Source of the DNA: Neofusicoccum parvum
Lineage: Eukaryota > Ascomycota > Dothideomycetes > Botryosphaeriales > Botryosphaeriaceae
NCBI GenBank assembly: GCA_020912385.1
Contig: CP087211.1
Span: forward strand, 434,001-498,000
Direction of reading: 5' to 3'
Length of the DNA: 64,000 bases
The notes beneath the pieces were generated by a model that saw only the letters and a program-made list of their open reading frames with translations, made no database searches and was not told where the DNA came from. Positions 41,930 through 54,803 of the stretch are shown here, piece by piece. Within the stretch, counting starts at the first letter, position 1; the number at the start of each line of letters is the position of its first letter. The translations under genes were made by a program, and so were the position numbers.

Positions 41930-42409
41930 ATGCCTAAGGAGAAGACCACTCGCAAGGCCAAGGCCAGCAAGGCTGACGGCAAGAAGAAGAAGGGTACGCA
42001 TTCCACACCTGCACCTTCACCCGCACTGCGCGTGGCACAGCTGACAGCTTCGCAGACCCCAACGCACCCAAGCGCGGTCTTTCTGCCTACATGTTCTTCG
42101 CCAACGACATGCGCGATAAGGTTCGCGAGGAGAACCCCGGCATCAAGTTTGGTACGTCGCCATGATCCACCCGCGCCTGACGTCTACTCACGCACCCCAC
42201 AGGCGAGGTCGGCAAGATCCTGGGTGAGAGGTGGAAGGCTCTTTCCGAGAAGCAGCGTGCCCCCTACGAGGCCAAGGCTGCGAACGACAAGAAGAGGTAC
42301 GAGGACGAGAAGGCTGCCTACAACGCTGTACGTTACCCACTCTCTGGACTGCTGGACTCGACACTGACTAGCGCAGGCCGGTGACGACGAGGATGAGACG
42401 TCGGAGTAA
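41930..42409 (+). CDS. NHP6: Nhp6-type HMG-box chromatin protein, 105 aa
   Basis: Four exons: 41930-41993, 42056-42151, 42203-42327 and 42377-42409. Donors are GTACGC, GTACGT and GTACGT, and the phases sum to 318 nt. A basic N-terminal arm ([14 protein letters not shown], then four lysines) precedes a single HMG box, which begins [20 protein letters not shown] and continues through [14 protein letters not shown] and [21 protein letters not shown]. The protein ends in a short acidic tail (DDEDETSE). Length and order match fungal Nhp6, which bends DNA without sequence specificity and assists FACT and other chromatin complexes. The box is interrupted by two introns, so no single open frame reveals it; it was rebuilt from the splice sites. 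Confidence 0.95.
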
Positions 42410-44856
42410 AGCTCCTGCGTCCTCATTCTTCCGATGTTCCGTCTTCTCCTCCTTGAGTCAGCCTCTTTTCGTGGTCCTCTTTGCTGTTTTGCTCTGCGGC
42501 GTTGGCAGGGTGAGACAGTCGTGCGTCGGTTTATCGTAGTCGGGCCACCCGCACGTTTGCATCATCACAACTACTGGTATCTGCTGTGTCACTTGCTTTA
42601 CCGGGCGCGTTTGGGAAGGTCTGGTTTACCATTTCTCTCCGGGCGGGCGGTCGGTTTGCGCGGATAATGATACTGGGGGAACTTAAACACAAGCAAAGGA
42701 TTTAGGATCATCACTGGTCGAGCAAGCTCCTCTTCCCAATTGAGTGGCGACGACTGCAGCTTTTTGCCCGGCTTTCGATGCCATGAGCTGCATTGACGCT
42801 TGCCAGTAAGAACGAACTGCAATTATGATCCTCTTACTAGTTTCCTTCCCTTGGGTTCACTGTATACTAGAAGCTCTTTTGCTATGGAATGAGATAATTT
42901 CCTATTAGGGGTTCTTGGCTTTCGTCATCCTGTGCTTAGCTCCCGGGGTCCTAGCCAGACCCCCGCCTTGGTTTGCGCGATCAGCAGCTACGGAATCTCA
43001 TCATTCAGCCTCCCTCAGATCTGCAAGTGGCCATTCGCAGCGAAAATGCCTGGAGATCGCTGCGGGCGCTTCGGGGCAGTTTGGTACCTCAGTCGCAACA
43101 CGCGAGAGCTACCATTGCGGATGCCTCGGGCAGGCAAGGCTCTCGCCCATCTACTCTCACTGCTGATGACTGCATCAAGCAGCAACACGTGGACATGCGC
43201 GACCCAACTGTTTGCGTCAATAAACTTTTTATCTCTCGGCCCCCGACGGACGTCGGCCATCATCCTGCAGCGAGGAGCGAGCGAGCCGCCCTCCACGCGC
43301 ATGCGCTCCGTCCAGTTGTAGTGGTGTGTAAGCAGCACTCCGCCTTAGACCTCACGCCCGCCGAGCTGGTTTCGCCCTTGCCTCCGTCCGATCTCCTCTC
43401 CCGCGGCTGGCCCACGCCACGAACCACGCTTTTGCTCCCGCTCGCCTCCGCAGAAGCAATCACAAAGCCCTCGCGAGTGGCGCTGCCTTCCCAAACCCCC
43501 AAAGCTTTGTGCCACCGTCTGCCCAGCCATCCAACGTCCCGGCGCCGTTCCCCGCCCCCGCGGCGGGCGGGCGCGCTTGCCGTGCACGCCTTTCTCCCGC
43601 ACTGCCCGAAGCCAAGAGGCAACCAGAGCCGTTTATCTCACTGCGACCGCCGAGGCCAGCAGCCAGCGCCCTATCCTGCCTGCAAAACCCTACTTTATCA
43701 CCCGCCATTCCCACTTCCCTCGAAAATCACGGAGCCCTCCCCTCTCCTCGCCGCCCACAGCCACCGCGAAACAGCCACCCCGCGAGCGGCCGGACGGTGG
43801 ATCTGTCGGAACGCGCCGCCCCAGATCTTGTCAACGCACGTGCTGTGCTTTATCGCGAGACCGACCCCACCGCTGCTCCAGGGCTGGGGCTACCGTGCCG
43901 CAGAGCTGCTGATGCTGCTGCTGATGCTGCTGCTGATGCTGCTGCTGCGTACACGGCGCTTTGAATAGCTGCCAGGAGTGATGATGCGATGCTGACAAAC
44001 ACGCTATGGACGCTTCGCCGAGCTATGCACAGCCCGGCAGGCCCCCCGTTGCCGGCGACGCCGGCAGGAAGGAGGCAGGCTGATCGCGAGCGGTGTTTCC
44101 CAGGCGGAAGCTGGGGGACTGCTCAGCAGCGCGCTGCCCGCCGTGGAAACGCGGTGGAGGGGGGGTTCGATGATCCCGTCGGCCTATCCACGGTGTTGAG
44201 GGACCAGAGCGTTGGGTTGGGGATGAGTTGGCAAACGACAGCGCAAGGAAACGGCGTCCGAGCTTATTATGGGCTGTTTTCTTGCCTGATTGTCAGGTGG
44301 GTGCGTCCGTCTTTTTTCGCGGCGGGTTGTGGCTATTCTGCGGCTAAAGATTTGGTTGGTGGTGTTCGAGATGCTGAATAGCCACCACTGTTATCTGTCG
44401 GCGGCTCAAACGAGACATGCGCGCTCACAAGGGCATCTCCAGTGACAGTGGATTTCGTCTAGTAAAATCATGAATTCAATCCATCAATGGGTTTGTTGTT
44501 ATTCTACGTTCAAGCATCGCAATTCTTTATGGTATTCCAACCGAAGCCCTTCGCTGCCTATGCCCGTTAGAAAACAAGAACGGTCAGGCCGGGTGCAACG
44601 ATCTATTATATCGTCTCGATCATGCATGTAAAAGTGAAAATCCTCCTGTCTGTGGAGGACGGCGGTCATTAAGTCGCCGAAGGTATCGTCTCATCCAGCT
44701 CGTAATTTCGGCACTTTTTCCCCAACCCCCGCGGGAGAAATGCAGTAGCGAAGTGCAAAGATATTTACACCCACAAAACTCGCCGAACGTGTTGTATTGA
44801 AAGTGTATGCGCCAGCGGTGTCATGGACCCGGCGGTGTTGTATGGGAATGCGGAAT
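42410..44856. other. Intergenic region between convergent NHP6 and HMG-CoA synthase
   Basis: A 2.4-kb stretch without a supportable gene. A long frame at 42973-43968 is Pro/Ser/Arg-rich, runs through the CTG/ATG microsatellite and has competing open frames on both strands, so it is not called. Confidence 0.45.
43905..43948. repeat. CTG/ATG microsatellite
   Basis: Roughly three and a half copies of the 12-bp unit CTGCTGCTGATG. Confidence 0.9.
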
Positions 44857-46413
44857 TTAGGCCTTGATGGCGTACGTCCTGCGGAACATGTCGTCGACCT
44901 TCTCGAGGTAGTAGGTACCGGGGACGATCCTGTCGGTGGAGCCCTGGGGGGTGTAGTCCTTCTTCAAGTGTGCCTGCTCGCGGAGATTGCACATCTAGCG
45001 GGCTTGTTAGCGCTTGATTCTAGAACCTAGTCGGTCTTTCTTAACTTACGTCGTCGTACGCCTGCGGGGGAACGACTTCGCGCGCATCCAGGCGCTTCTG
45101 CAGGTCGACCTTCTCCGCAATCTCCTTGACGCTGCCCTTGACCTTAAGCGACAGCAGAGACGAAGCAAGGCCACTGCCGTAGCTGAAAACGCCGAGGCGC
45201 TTGCCCTGCAGCTCCTCGGAGGAGACGTTGCTCAGCAAGCTGACGAGACCACCCCAGACGCTGCCGCTGTACATGTTACCGCACATGGTCGGGACCTGGA
45301 TGCTGGGCTGCACGCGAGCGGCGAAGCGCTTCTTGGTCTGTCGGAGATTAGCCGGATCAACACCGCGAAAATGACGCGAGAAACGCGAGAACGTACCAGA
45401 GCCATAAACGTCTTCTCAACGGTCTTGTCGGAGATGGAGGCGGTGTAGTCAAGGTTCAGGAGCTCCTCAGGCACCTCGGCGAAAATGGGGTTCTTGGGGT
45501 CCTTGAGGTAGTCGTTGTAGAGCAGACGCCCGTACGACTTGGCGACGAGCTTGCACATCGGGGCGTGGAAAGACATGTAGTCGAAGCGGTCGAGCGGGAC
45601 CTCGTGGCTGGCGGTCGCGCCGTTGGTGCCGTTCGAGTGGCCGTTCGCCTGGGCGGCGAGCTTCTCCTCGCGGGCGTTGTACGCCTTGTAGCAGGCATCA
45701 ACAGCCTCGATGTAGCAGCGCATGGAGAAGTGGCCGTCGACGTAGGGGTACTCGCTGGTCAGGTCGGGCTTGTAGAAATCGTACACGTGGGTCATGTAGG
45801 TGCCGCGAAGACCGGGCTCGAAGACGACGGGCGCGTCAGGGCCAATGAGCATGGCAACGCAGCCAGCACCGCCGGTGGGGCGCGCGGCGCCCTTCTTGTA
45901 GAGGGCAATGTCGCCGGCAACAACGATGGCGTCGCGGCCGTCCCAGGCCGAGGACTCGACCCAGTTGATGGCGTTGAAGACCGCGTTGGTGCCGCCGTAG
46001 CAGGCGTTCACGGTGTCAACGCCCTCGATGTTTGTGTTGCCCGAGTCGGCGAAGAGCTGCATCAGCACCGACTTGACCGACTTGGACTTGTCGAGGAGGG
46101 TCTCGGTGCCGACCTCGAGGCGGCCAATGTTCTGGGGGTCGATGCTGTACTTCTTGAGCAGCGACGAGACGGTGGTGAGGGCGAGCGAGTAGATGTCTGG
46201 TACGCTACGTGGTTAACGCTGCAAACGTCGCGCGCGGGAGGGCGGGCGGCACAAACCTTCCCGGTCGTCGCAGAAGCTCATCCGCGTCTGGCCAAGGCCG
46301 ATGGTGTACTTCCCCTGGGAAACGCCATCGAACTTCTCGAGGTCGGCCTGGTCGACGCACTGGGCGGGGAAGTACAGCTCAATGGCCTTGATGCCGATGT
46401 TCTGGGGAGCCAT
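44857..46413 (-). CDS. ERG13: Hydroxymethylglutaryl-CoA synthase, 460 aa
   Basis: Four exons: 46257-46413, 45397-46196, 45050-45337 and 44857-44994. Introns have donors GTTTGT, GTACGT and GTAAGT, and the phases sum to 1383 nt. The enzyme condenses acetoacetyl-CoA with acetyl-CoA to HMG-CoA, the step before HMG-CoA reductase in sterol and isoprenoid synthesis. The catalytic residues are visible: E84 ([18 protein letters not shown]), C118 ([12 protein letters not shown]) and H263 ([12 protein letters not shown]). Further family motifs are [15 protein letters not shown] at the start, [34 protein letters not shown] and [14 protein letters not shown]. The end, [15 protein letters not shown], is typical. 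Length matches fungal cytosolic forms. A short hydrophilic insert (about 230-250) near the active-site His is common in fungi. The start is the only ATG compatible with the conserved N-terminus. Confidence 0.96.
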
Positions 46414-49400
46414 GGTGGACGGTTTGCGTGCGGAGGGAGGCGGCAGACAGGTGGAGCGCGAAGGTGGGAGGGAGCGGTGGGTTGAGAGGCGGACGGCGTG
46501 GGCGAGCTCAACGCCTCTCAAAGAAATTATAGTAGGTTCTGAACAGGGACTTCTGCTTGCTAGGGGGGCCCGCTTTGCACGTATACGGCTAGCCAGGAAC
46601 AGATAAGGCCGTTATCAGAGCCACGGCCACACCGCTCCGCGCTGCGCTCGCTGCGAATGGGACGGCAGAGAACGCGCCGACTCGCCCAGCCGGCTGTGCC
46701 ACTGCTGCATACGCAAGCTGGCCGGTCAGCCCTCCCACGATCCTTAAATGCAGGCACCCGGCAGCAAGGGCTGTGAAGTCACCGCACCTCTGGCCGCCTG
46801 CTTGCTGCCTGGCCGGTCGCGAGCATGGCCCCATGATTGCAGACACAGCCTTCGCTTGCGCGCCCGCCGCCTGCAATCCCGCCATCCACCACGGCGGCCC
46901 TCATTTGCCCCAGACCGCCCGGCGTGACCACTGGAGGCGCCGCGCTATTCTCCGTCATACGAGCCAAGACCCCGTTATCGGCAAGAGGATCTAATCAATC
47001 TCTGCAACCGCCCGGCAGTTTCGCGCAGATTTTCCTCCACGACCCCACTGCTCTCCACCCCACCACTCAGCTTTTACGTAGACTCTCCCTCCAAACGGGA
47101 TGTTACGGACCAACCCGCAGCCTTTCCCGCACACCACCGTCAGCACACGGAGGGCCAGACTCGGCAGCCCGATCCCCGTGTATCTTATCTCCGATCAAAT
47201 GCTCAGAAGTCTTGCTATTGCTCCCAGCTTACCCTGCTTTCTTTTGTCCCAAGTCTCGGAGGAGTGCCTCATCGATGCGCCCCTCGCTTCCACGACCACT
47301 TAGCGTCCACAAGACTCGCCTCCCAGCTGCGTCCTTCAGCCCGCTCTCGGGCCGCTCCATTCTCAGCTGTCATAGTTTGTCGTTCTCTCTCTATCCCACG
47401 CGCCGGACGTTTTCTCGCGAAACTCTCCGTCCGACTGCGGTCCATTGAGCCGATCTCGCTTCTTCAGGCAGGAGGCTTTCTGCAGAGTGAGCACATAAGT
47501 CGACGCCATGGTCGGTTCGCGCGGCTGCATCGAAGAAAACTTTTCACCCGCACGCCAGGCCCCGGTAGTGTGAGGAATACCTTCGAGGACACTAAGTCAT
47601 GTGCGTCGCCACAGCCAGCCTCGCTCGGGAGTTCCTATGTCCATGTTCCGGCGATGGGTGAGCAACCTCAAGGTATTCGCGCTGTAAGACGATCGACCTC
47701 TGCGGTTTCATCTGCTCAAGATCGTTTGATTCGTCCACTAGCAGACGTCGACTCCCGACTTACCATTCGGCTATATTTCGAGTCGATTCCTTCTAAAATT
47801 TATCCCGCGTTCCCACTTGGAGTTCTTTGGAAAGTATAAAGCGTCCCGGACAAACTGGAAGACGACTCCGGAGAGCTTTGGCATATTTCCTACAGCACTG
47901 TCGTATCTGGAAGAATATTTCAGCTAATTACCAGCACTGGGCGAGACTGAAATAGTGGTACAATAATGTACGGAAACATCATGTTTCATAAGCTGCTGCT
48001 GTCGGTGTCGGCTTACTCTTGCAGGGCGTAGGTTCGCTATTGGACTGCTGTGCTGGCCAACGCGTAGCACACTCGTTCTTACAGACTGACCTCTGCAAAG
48101 TAGTCGACCACGACGAGTATTCTTGTCATTTATACACCACAGCTCTCCATTCGGCCCCCAAGGTACGCCCGGGTTGCAATCCTCGGACTCGTACACTCTA
48201 TTCTATTTGACCTGAAGGCCCTATAGGCCTTTGGAACGGCCAAGGCCACCTCTTGGACGCCTCATTTGCACCGTTCAGATGATCACTGCTCCTTTTCATG
48301 CCTCGGCTCCACATGAGTTTCCACTGAAAAAGGCTTTTCTCGATAGGCAGAGGCAAATAGCACGGGCAGCCTCTCCCTCACTGTACCCATGCTCATACAG
48401 GGATCCCTCCCGCTCAAATTCATGCGACAGCCCTATTCTTCAGTATCCCCTTCAACTCGGGGAAACACCCCCTTGGCTGTTAGCCTATGGGACAAGAACG
48501 AGGCACTTGCAAAGCTTGGCCGCGTCGCGTGTGTACGAGCTGGAATACAAGCAATTGTAGGCCAAGCGAAACTATCGGTCCTTCCCGCATTCCTTTAAAC
48601 AGCGGACCTCTGGGTCGAAGCGGCATGGGACCTGAATTCCAAGGATGTCGGATGGTTCCGTGTCTCAATCTGCGACTTGTCGACGCTTTCGGGTCAAAGG
48701 TGGTCCTTCGGTCGGAGTCGGCATGGCTTCCGGTGCGCTGGATGCAGTACAGCCGACGGTAAGGTCGCATTGTGTCAGTGGCAAACGCCTGTGTAACGTT
48801 TAGCAAATCTTCCAACTGAACGTGAAGTGTCCCATGACGTCGTGAAGCGACCGGCATGTATTTTGTAAGTTCTGCATAGTGTCCAAATCGGCACAACGCG
48901 TCCAAAATTCAGACAGCAGCTAATAACAGTTCGCGAATCGAATAGAAAACCGGCTATCGCGTCCCGACAGACCAATTTATTGATCTACACTCAAAGACCA
49001 AGAGACGAACTGATTCGTTCGGTATCGTTCGATACACATCCTATCACACAGCCCTGCGGCAAGGCGACTGTGCACTGCAGCCCGAAGCAAGCCAAGCACG
49101 CCAATGGATCGCCTTTATCAACGCCTCGAAAGGCCAATTTGTCTCAGTAAAATTCGCAGCCATTCGTAGTAATTGCCCGCGGCCCGCACGCCGCGACACC
49201 GGCGGTCGATGGCGGGTGGGGTTGTTAGCAAGTAGCTTCTCACAGGAGCCGCGCTTTTTCGCAGTGGCAAGCACTGTCCTCATTTTCAGCAATGAGCGGC
49301 TAACGCTGCTTAAATTTGACCGCGAACTATCGAGTCTCGGGCACTGACAGGCAGATCCTCACGCCCAGACCCTTCTCCAAAGCTCTGGCTGAGGGCCCCG

Positions 49401-50926
49401 GCTCTGTGTTCGCAAAAAGCTTGAGTGTCATTTCCGAACTCACAAGGAAAACGATCAACATTAGCATTCGCGCTGTCCATGGCTCGGGAACAGGCGCATT
49501 GACAGGCAGCAAAGTTTGCAAGCAGCCAAGGCACGCGAGAATACGAGGCGGTTCTTGAGGCGACAGCTTGTCGGAAAGTTTCCGCCTCCAGTCTCGAGTC
49601 GAGTGCTTGGCCCCACGGAGATCAGGACGGGCCACTCCACGGCGACAGGAAGGGCGACTCCACCCGCCGAAGCGAGTGCGGCCGTGAGAGGGGCCGACCA
49701 GGTCATGAGCAGGCGCTGGTTATTAAACCAAGCTTGGCTCAAAATAGCCGTTGGCACCGTGCCAGGGCAGGCCGGCGCGATGATCTCATTGTCCCACGAA
49801 CGAGCGGGTGTGCAAGGGAATTCCGAGGGGGTGGCGGAAGGCACAGAACAGCATCCAGCCCCCGTTAGCACGCGCGGTGCACGTGACCAGGCTGTTTCAG
49901 GCTCACGCGTCAGAGTCAGCTGGAGTGTCGCAGCGCAGGTACGGCGGTTACAAAAACGCGCCTGCGTCGTGGCGAGCGTCCGGCAGTTGCAGAATGGGGC
50001 CAGCTTATCGTCAGCACTCTATCCTTCGCGCTGGGTGCGGTGGGCGGGCACAGCAGCTTGGCAGCGGGTGGCAGGCGGCACGGCAGGAACTCCAGCGGCC
50101 TGCCCGATTGGAAAGAGGCGGCGCGCGAGGGGTGACGGCCACGGCGCAAGGGGAGCGCTGGGGAGGCTAAATTCAAGGTTAATCCCGCCGGGTCTGGCAG
50201 CGAAAACAGGGTCAAAGCGGGCGCGCCGCAGTCGCCAATATTGCTGCTGGCTGCGAGGAGGAAGGAGGGGTGTGGCTCGCCCTCTCCCGGCAGCACGGCA
50301 TTCACGCCTGCAGGCAGCATCCCATGCCACACACGCGAGGTGTCAGCCCGCGCGGTGCGACCGTGGTAAGGGCCGGCGCCGGCCATAACGGACAGACGGC
50401 GGCCGCACGCACGCCCGCCCGCACGCCCGCCGCCCCGGCGATGGCGAGAGCACGGCGGGTATGGCACACGCCTCACGGGCGCCGCTCGTGGGGCGCGAGC
50501 GACGCTCGACAGCAGGGCACCGCAGGCTGTGCAGGAGCGGGTGATGGAGAGCGGCGCTGGCAGCACCGCGGAGCGCCCTCACGGCGTCAAGCAGCCCTTT
50601 TCGGTAGCGTCGGCCGGGTTGTGTCCTGACGGATTTTTATGTCATGCCTGAAACGGCTCTAGTCTGAAATCATGCGCTGCCCAGTGGACCAGGCGCTCCC
50701 CGAGCCTGCCGTCCTGACCACCCGGATCTCTCCACTCGCTGCGCGACCACATTCATCAACACCAACACCGCCCTCGCCCCCATCGCGTTCCCGCGCCTTC
50801 CCTGCACGCCAACCCCCAGCCCGTCGCCGTCGTCCGCCGCCGACCTCTCGCACCACCAACCCTCGAATTCGACTCACCACGGCGCCGACACGCCCCCGAT
50901 AAGGAGGCACTCGCTTGTCGGGCGCA
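46414..50926. other. Large gene-poor region
   Basis: A 4.5-kb stretch between two outward-facing genes, so it contains the promoters of HMG-CoA synthase and of the next membrane-protein gene. The middle (47850-49300) is AT-richer and the part from 49500 to 50600 is GC-rich with overlapping open frames on both strands. None shows a domain, signal peptide or convincing splice structure. Confidence 0.45.
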
Positions 50927-53351
50927 ATGGACGGACGCCAGCCGCCCAGCGACGACCACGCGACGCCCTCCAACTCCAGGAACTCCAGGAACCCCAATGT
51001 TTTCGACGACGAGTACTCCCTCGAGCGCGACCAGGAATCCGAGTATGGCTTTGGTGTAGCGGACGGCTTCCGTCCAGGGCAGGAAAATGGAGGCGCAGGC
51101 GCTGGAAACTCGGCGACCGCTCTTGACCACAGGGCGTCGATACGGTCGTCGGTCCGCCGCTCAATCTCCGAAAATTTTCCTCTCGACACGAAGAATGCTC
51201 CTGCTATCCCTCAGCCGCGGAATAGCATCGTGAAAGGCGGCCACGCGCCAAGAGGCTCGCTCACCATGGCACAAGATGGTCCCAACTCTTCGACTCCCGA
51301 GCGAAGCAACACATACTCTCCCGCCCCACGACTACCACCGCTCACGCACCGTGCTTCAATCGCTTCCACCTCGTCGTTTGCAACAGAACACGCGTCGCAG
51401 AGCGGATTCGCCGGCAACTCGGGCCCTAGCCACCCATACGGCATGTACCCTCAGGGCACAGGCCTAGCGAGGTCATCGAGTGTCACAACCACGTCTACCA
51501 TACAAACACCGCAACGCTCGTTATCCAACCATGGTCCAGCACATCCCTACGCCATGTACCCACAAAATGTCTTTGAGGATCCTGACGAAATTCAACCTGC
51601 ACCCGTACAAAACCAGATACCAGTCGGCTTCCCAGGTCTTGGTCAAGGTTACCACAGGCAAATAGGACCGGATGGAGAAGAGCAGGACATCATAGGACCC
51701 GATGGCCACACTGAACAACTACCGCCCTACTCGAGGTTTCCGGAGGAGGGTCCGACTAAGGCGTCACTGATGGCAGTTCCCGAAGAGTTTGGCCTTGTCA
51801 CCACCGCGGCAACAGGAGGAGCAGCAGCAACATCACAAGACGTGACCCCGGCAGTATCCCCGATAGGTGCACCAGCTGGAGCCATGTCTCAGGAAGCGTT
51901 ATCTTCCAGTAATTCTAGTATGATGATGCAACCCTTAGCCAACGGACAAACAACACCACAGTCTCAGGAGCCGTTGCAGCCACAAGCACGATCCGGATCC
52001 GATGCGACAAATGAAGGTGGCCCTGGAGACGAGAACGACAAAACATGGAGTGAAAAGACGTGGAAGGAAAAGAGGAAGACCCGGATTTTGTGGGGAAAAG
52101 TACCGTTGTGGGTACTGATCACCGCCATTGTCATCATTGTGATCTTGGCTGTGATACTAGGAGTTGTCATCGGCACTTTTATGGCCAAGGAGCACATGAA
52201 GGGTAAAGGGAAGGACAAGGGGTGAGTTGGTCATGCGACAGGCAGCTCCCACACCCTAAGCGATACTGACTAACAACAGGCCTGCCATGGTCACCGTAAT
52301 TAGTACCGAGTCACTTTTTGATGCTTCGAACATACCAATCCCCACTGGACTTCCTCAGCTGCCGCTTGGCAAATACGCCCTTCCCATCCGCAGTCCCGAC
52401 GTTTCGAGCAACGAATGCCTTACGTCTTCAGAGCAGAACGATGCATGGTCCTGCAATGTTGAAGGCCCTCCCCTCGAGATCAACCTTGGGACTTCCGGCA
52501 AGGCTAATTCCTTCGCCATGTGGCTACAGCCGTTGGAGAATACCACGGCTATCAATTACGGAAGCCAAGCACCTAACATCAAGCCTCAATCTCTCAGCCT
52601 AGTCACCGATCTCGACAACCCCACTGACGGACCAGCATGGCATTTCCAGACATTGTACGACAAAATCGTCATTCTACGACCTGAGGAGTTCGCAGCGGGT
52701 CAAAATCTGAAACGACACGCCCACGCGTCAGGTTCTGCTGACGACTATGGTCCGCCACCTTACCCACCAGATGGCTTTTCGATGCCTCAGGGATTCAAGC
52801 CTCGCCATCAAGTCGTCGCCGGCGATACCCCTTGGTACTGCATCTGGAATTCGACTTTCATCGAAGCATTTGTCTATGTGGAGCAAAATACATCTGCTGC
52901 AATCTCTGCTGCTGCGACCGCCGGCACACCTACAGCAACCAGCTCGAACTCATTCGCGCCATCGACATACGCGACACCAGCTCCGACGACTTCTCAGTCC
53001 TCGCCTATCACTAGTGCGCCAACTTCGACGACAACTTCCCCCGGAGTTTCGCGTCGTGGGTCGGATAGCAATGACGTACAGTGGTACCCTCGTATCGTGA
53101 AGATCGAGGAACGTCGCATGTCAAACTCGGTGCAGCCGTACTGCCAAAAGATGCAGCTTCTTGACGACGGGCGAATGGTGCCAGTGCTGGACAGCAGCAA
53201 CGACGTGATCATTGTCAAGTTGTCGGAGTCGGATCCAGACTACGACAACTACAAGAGCAGCTCGAGCAGCTCGAGCAAGAGTTCGAAAAGGTCTATATAC
53301 AAAAGAGAGGACCCTTCGAACGCTTGCCATTGCCAGTGGTCGTTTACATAG
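50927..53351 (+). CDS. Single-span membrane protein of a fungal unknown-function family (DUF7820-like), 788 aa
   Basis: Exons are 50927-52221 and 52280-53351, with a 58-bp intron (GTGAGT...AACAG). The frame opens earlier, but 50927 is the first ATG. The long N-terminal part (about 400 residues) is polar, Ser/Pro/Gly-rich and lacks a signal peptide. It contains a repeated HPYGMYPQ/HPYAMYPQ motif. A basic stretch (EKTWKEKRKTRILWGKVP) precedes one hydrophobic span at about residues 400-425 (LITAIVIIVILAVILGVVIG). The C-terminal half (about 430-788) would be extracellular or luminal. It carries NECLTSSEQNDAWSC, aromatic residues around TPWYCIWNSTFIEAFVYVEQ, a Ser/Thr-rich linker and a Ser-rich end with ACHCQWSFT. 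This looks like the type II membrane family listed as DUF7820, from memory and unverified. Function unknown. Confidence 0.8.
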
Positions 53352-54803
53352 GCGTTTTGGGTTTCTTATTGTGTGCAAAGACTATTTGTGCATTTTCTGT
53401 CTTCTAAACTATCACGGGACTGGCGCAACGAGGATCATGGAAAGCACGGGAATGGCATCGGCGCTATCGGGCGGCTTGAAAGTGAATTTTTATTGTTTGG
53501 AATGGTGCGATCCTTTCGGACCACCGATGCAGGAATCAAGAGCGAAGGAAGGAAGGATAACACATACTCCGGGTTCTTAGGACGACAAAGCCGAGCCCAC
53601 ATTTTCTGTTTATTCGTCCATCGAATCGCAAGTGACGATTGGACGCACTCTCGGTGGGTCTTGCGCGTTCCGTTTCTTTGCTTGCTATACGAGCGACGCG
53701 GAGGGAGCCGTTACACAGGGCTCTGGTCTGGTAATCATGGCCGACGCCATGGGGCTGTTCTTTTCTTATAGGCAGATCATGGCCGAACGGGGAGACGGAA
53801 GAGGGGATGTGCATAGACGGCCTAGTAAATTCCCTTAGCATAAACACACCACATATTGACTCTATGACGTGTTGGTGTTGCCCATCCCGGGCAGGAATGC
53901 GACCGAGGGCTGCGGGCGGCGCACAGACGGCTGCGGGCTGGCACCTGGCAGCGCCGTGGCCCAGGACCTCGTGTTGTTTTGGAGCCGCAAAGCCACAGGA
54001 GCGATAGAGTGCGGCGAAATGGCAGGGAAAGGGGAGGGCGGGTTTTGCAGATTGTGTTGCGGCGCTGCTTGTCGTCTGGCTCCTGAGCCAATGTGGGAGT
54101 GGAGAGGGCTGTAAATCCGCGACGCCCGCGGGCGGCCTGTCCAATCGGCGGGGGTGCGTGCCGTTGCTCGTGGAAACAACAGAGGACACTCGGCCTTGGC
54201 GCTGGGACGCGTGAGAGGATGACCCCTCGCGTCGGGCGGGCGCACCGAAGCCCGCGAGATCGAGCCCAGCACCCGCCGCGCAGCACGCGGTCTCTCGGTC
54301 GGCCGGCTGACGAGAGGATTGCTTGCGCATTGCTGTGACGGGTGGTGCTAAGCTGCTCGTGAGCGATACGGCCTGAGACTACCCCGTATTCAGCGCTAAT
54401 TTTAGGCATTTTCGCCTTCCGGGCCCGACGGCGATCTTCCAGCGCTGCAACCCCTGCGGGCCATCCGCCTCGAAGCGCTCTTTCTCTCGACACTCTCCGA
54501 GCGACACGCAAAAATCAACACCTGCGGCCCCTATCCATCGCCCGCGCTCGCTCGTTGTCCGGCACCGATCGCTCTCAGTCATTCGTTTGGAGGCCCGCCG
54601 CACACCAGCGTCTCCGTCGCGTCGCAGCCTCTAGTCATCCCAACCTCCCGCGCACCTCCACCGCCAACCACGCCACTCGAGGATCCGCAGAGCCCGCCCC
54701 CAAGCGCTCCTCCGCGTCACCACCGACCCAGCCGCCGCCTGCACGACGCGTCTGCGTCCATTGACCTTCCGCATCACCGTCGACCCACCCGAAGCATCCC
54801 ACG
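53352..54803. other. Intergenic region
   Basis: This 1.45-kb stretch between two same-strand genes has GC-rich segments with chance open frames. The last 250 bp are C-rich and probably the leader of the next gene. Confidence 0.45.

Noticed and set aside
42973..43968. Plus-strand frame of 331 codons ending in the microsatellite
   Set aside because: Low complexity, no domain and competing open frames; probably compositional.
49516..50388. Plus-strand frame of 290 codons
   Set aside because: Ala/Arg/Gly-rich, starts without a clear context, no domain or splice support, and overlaps a similar frame on the other strand.
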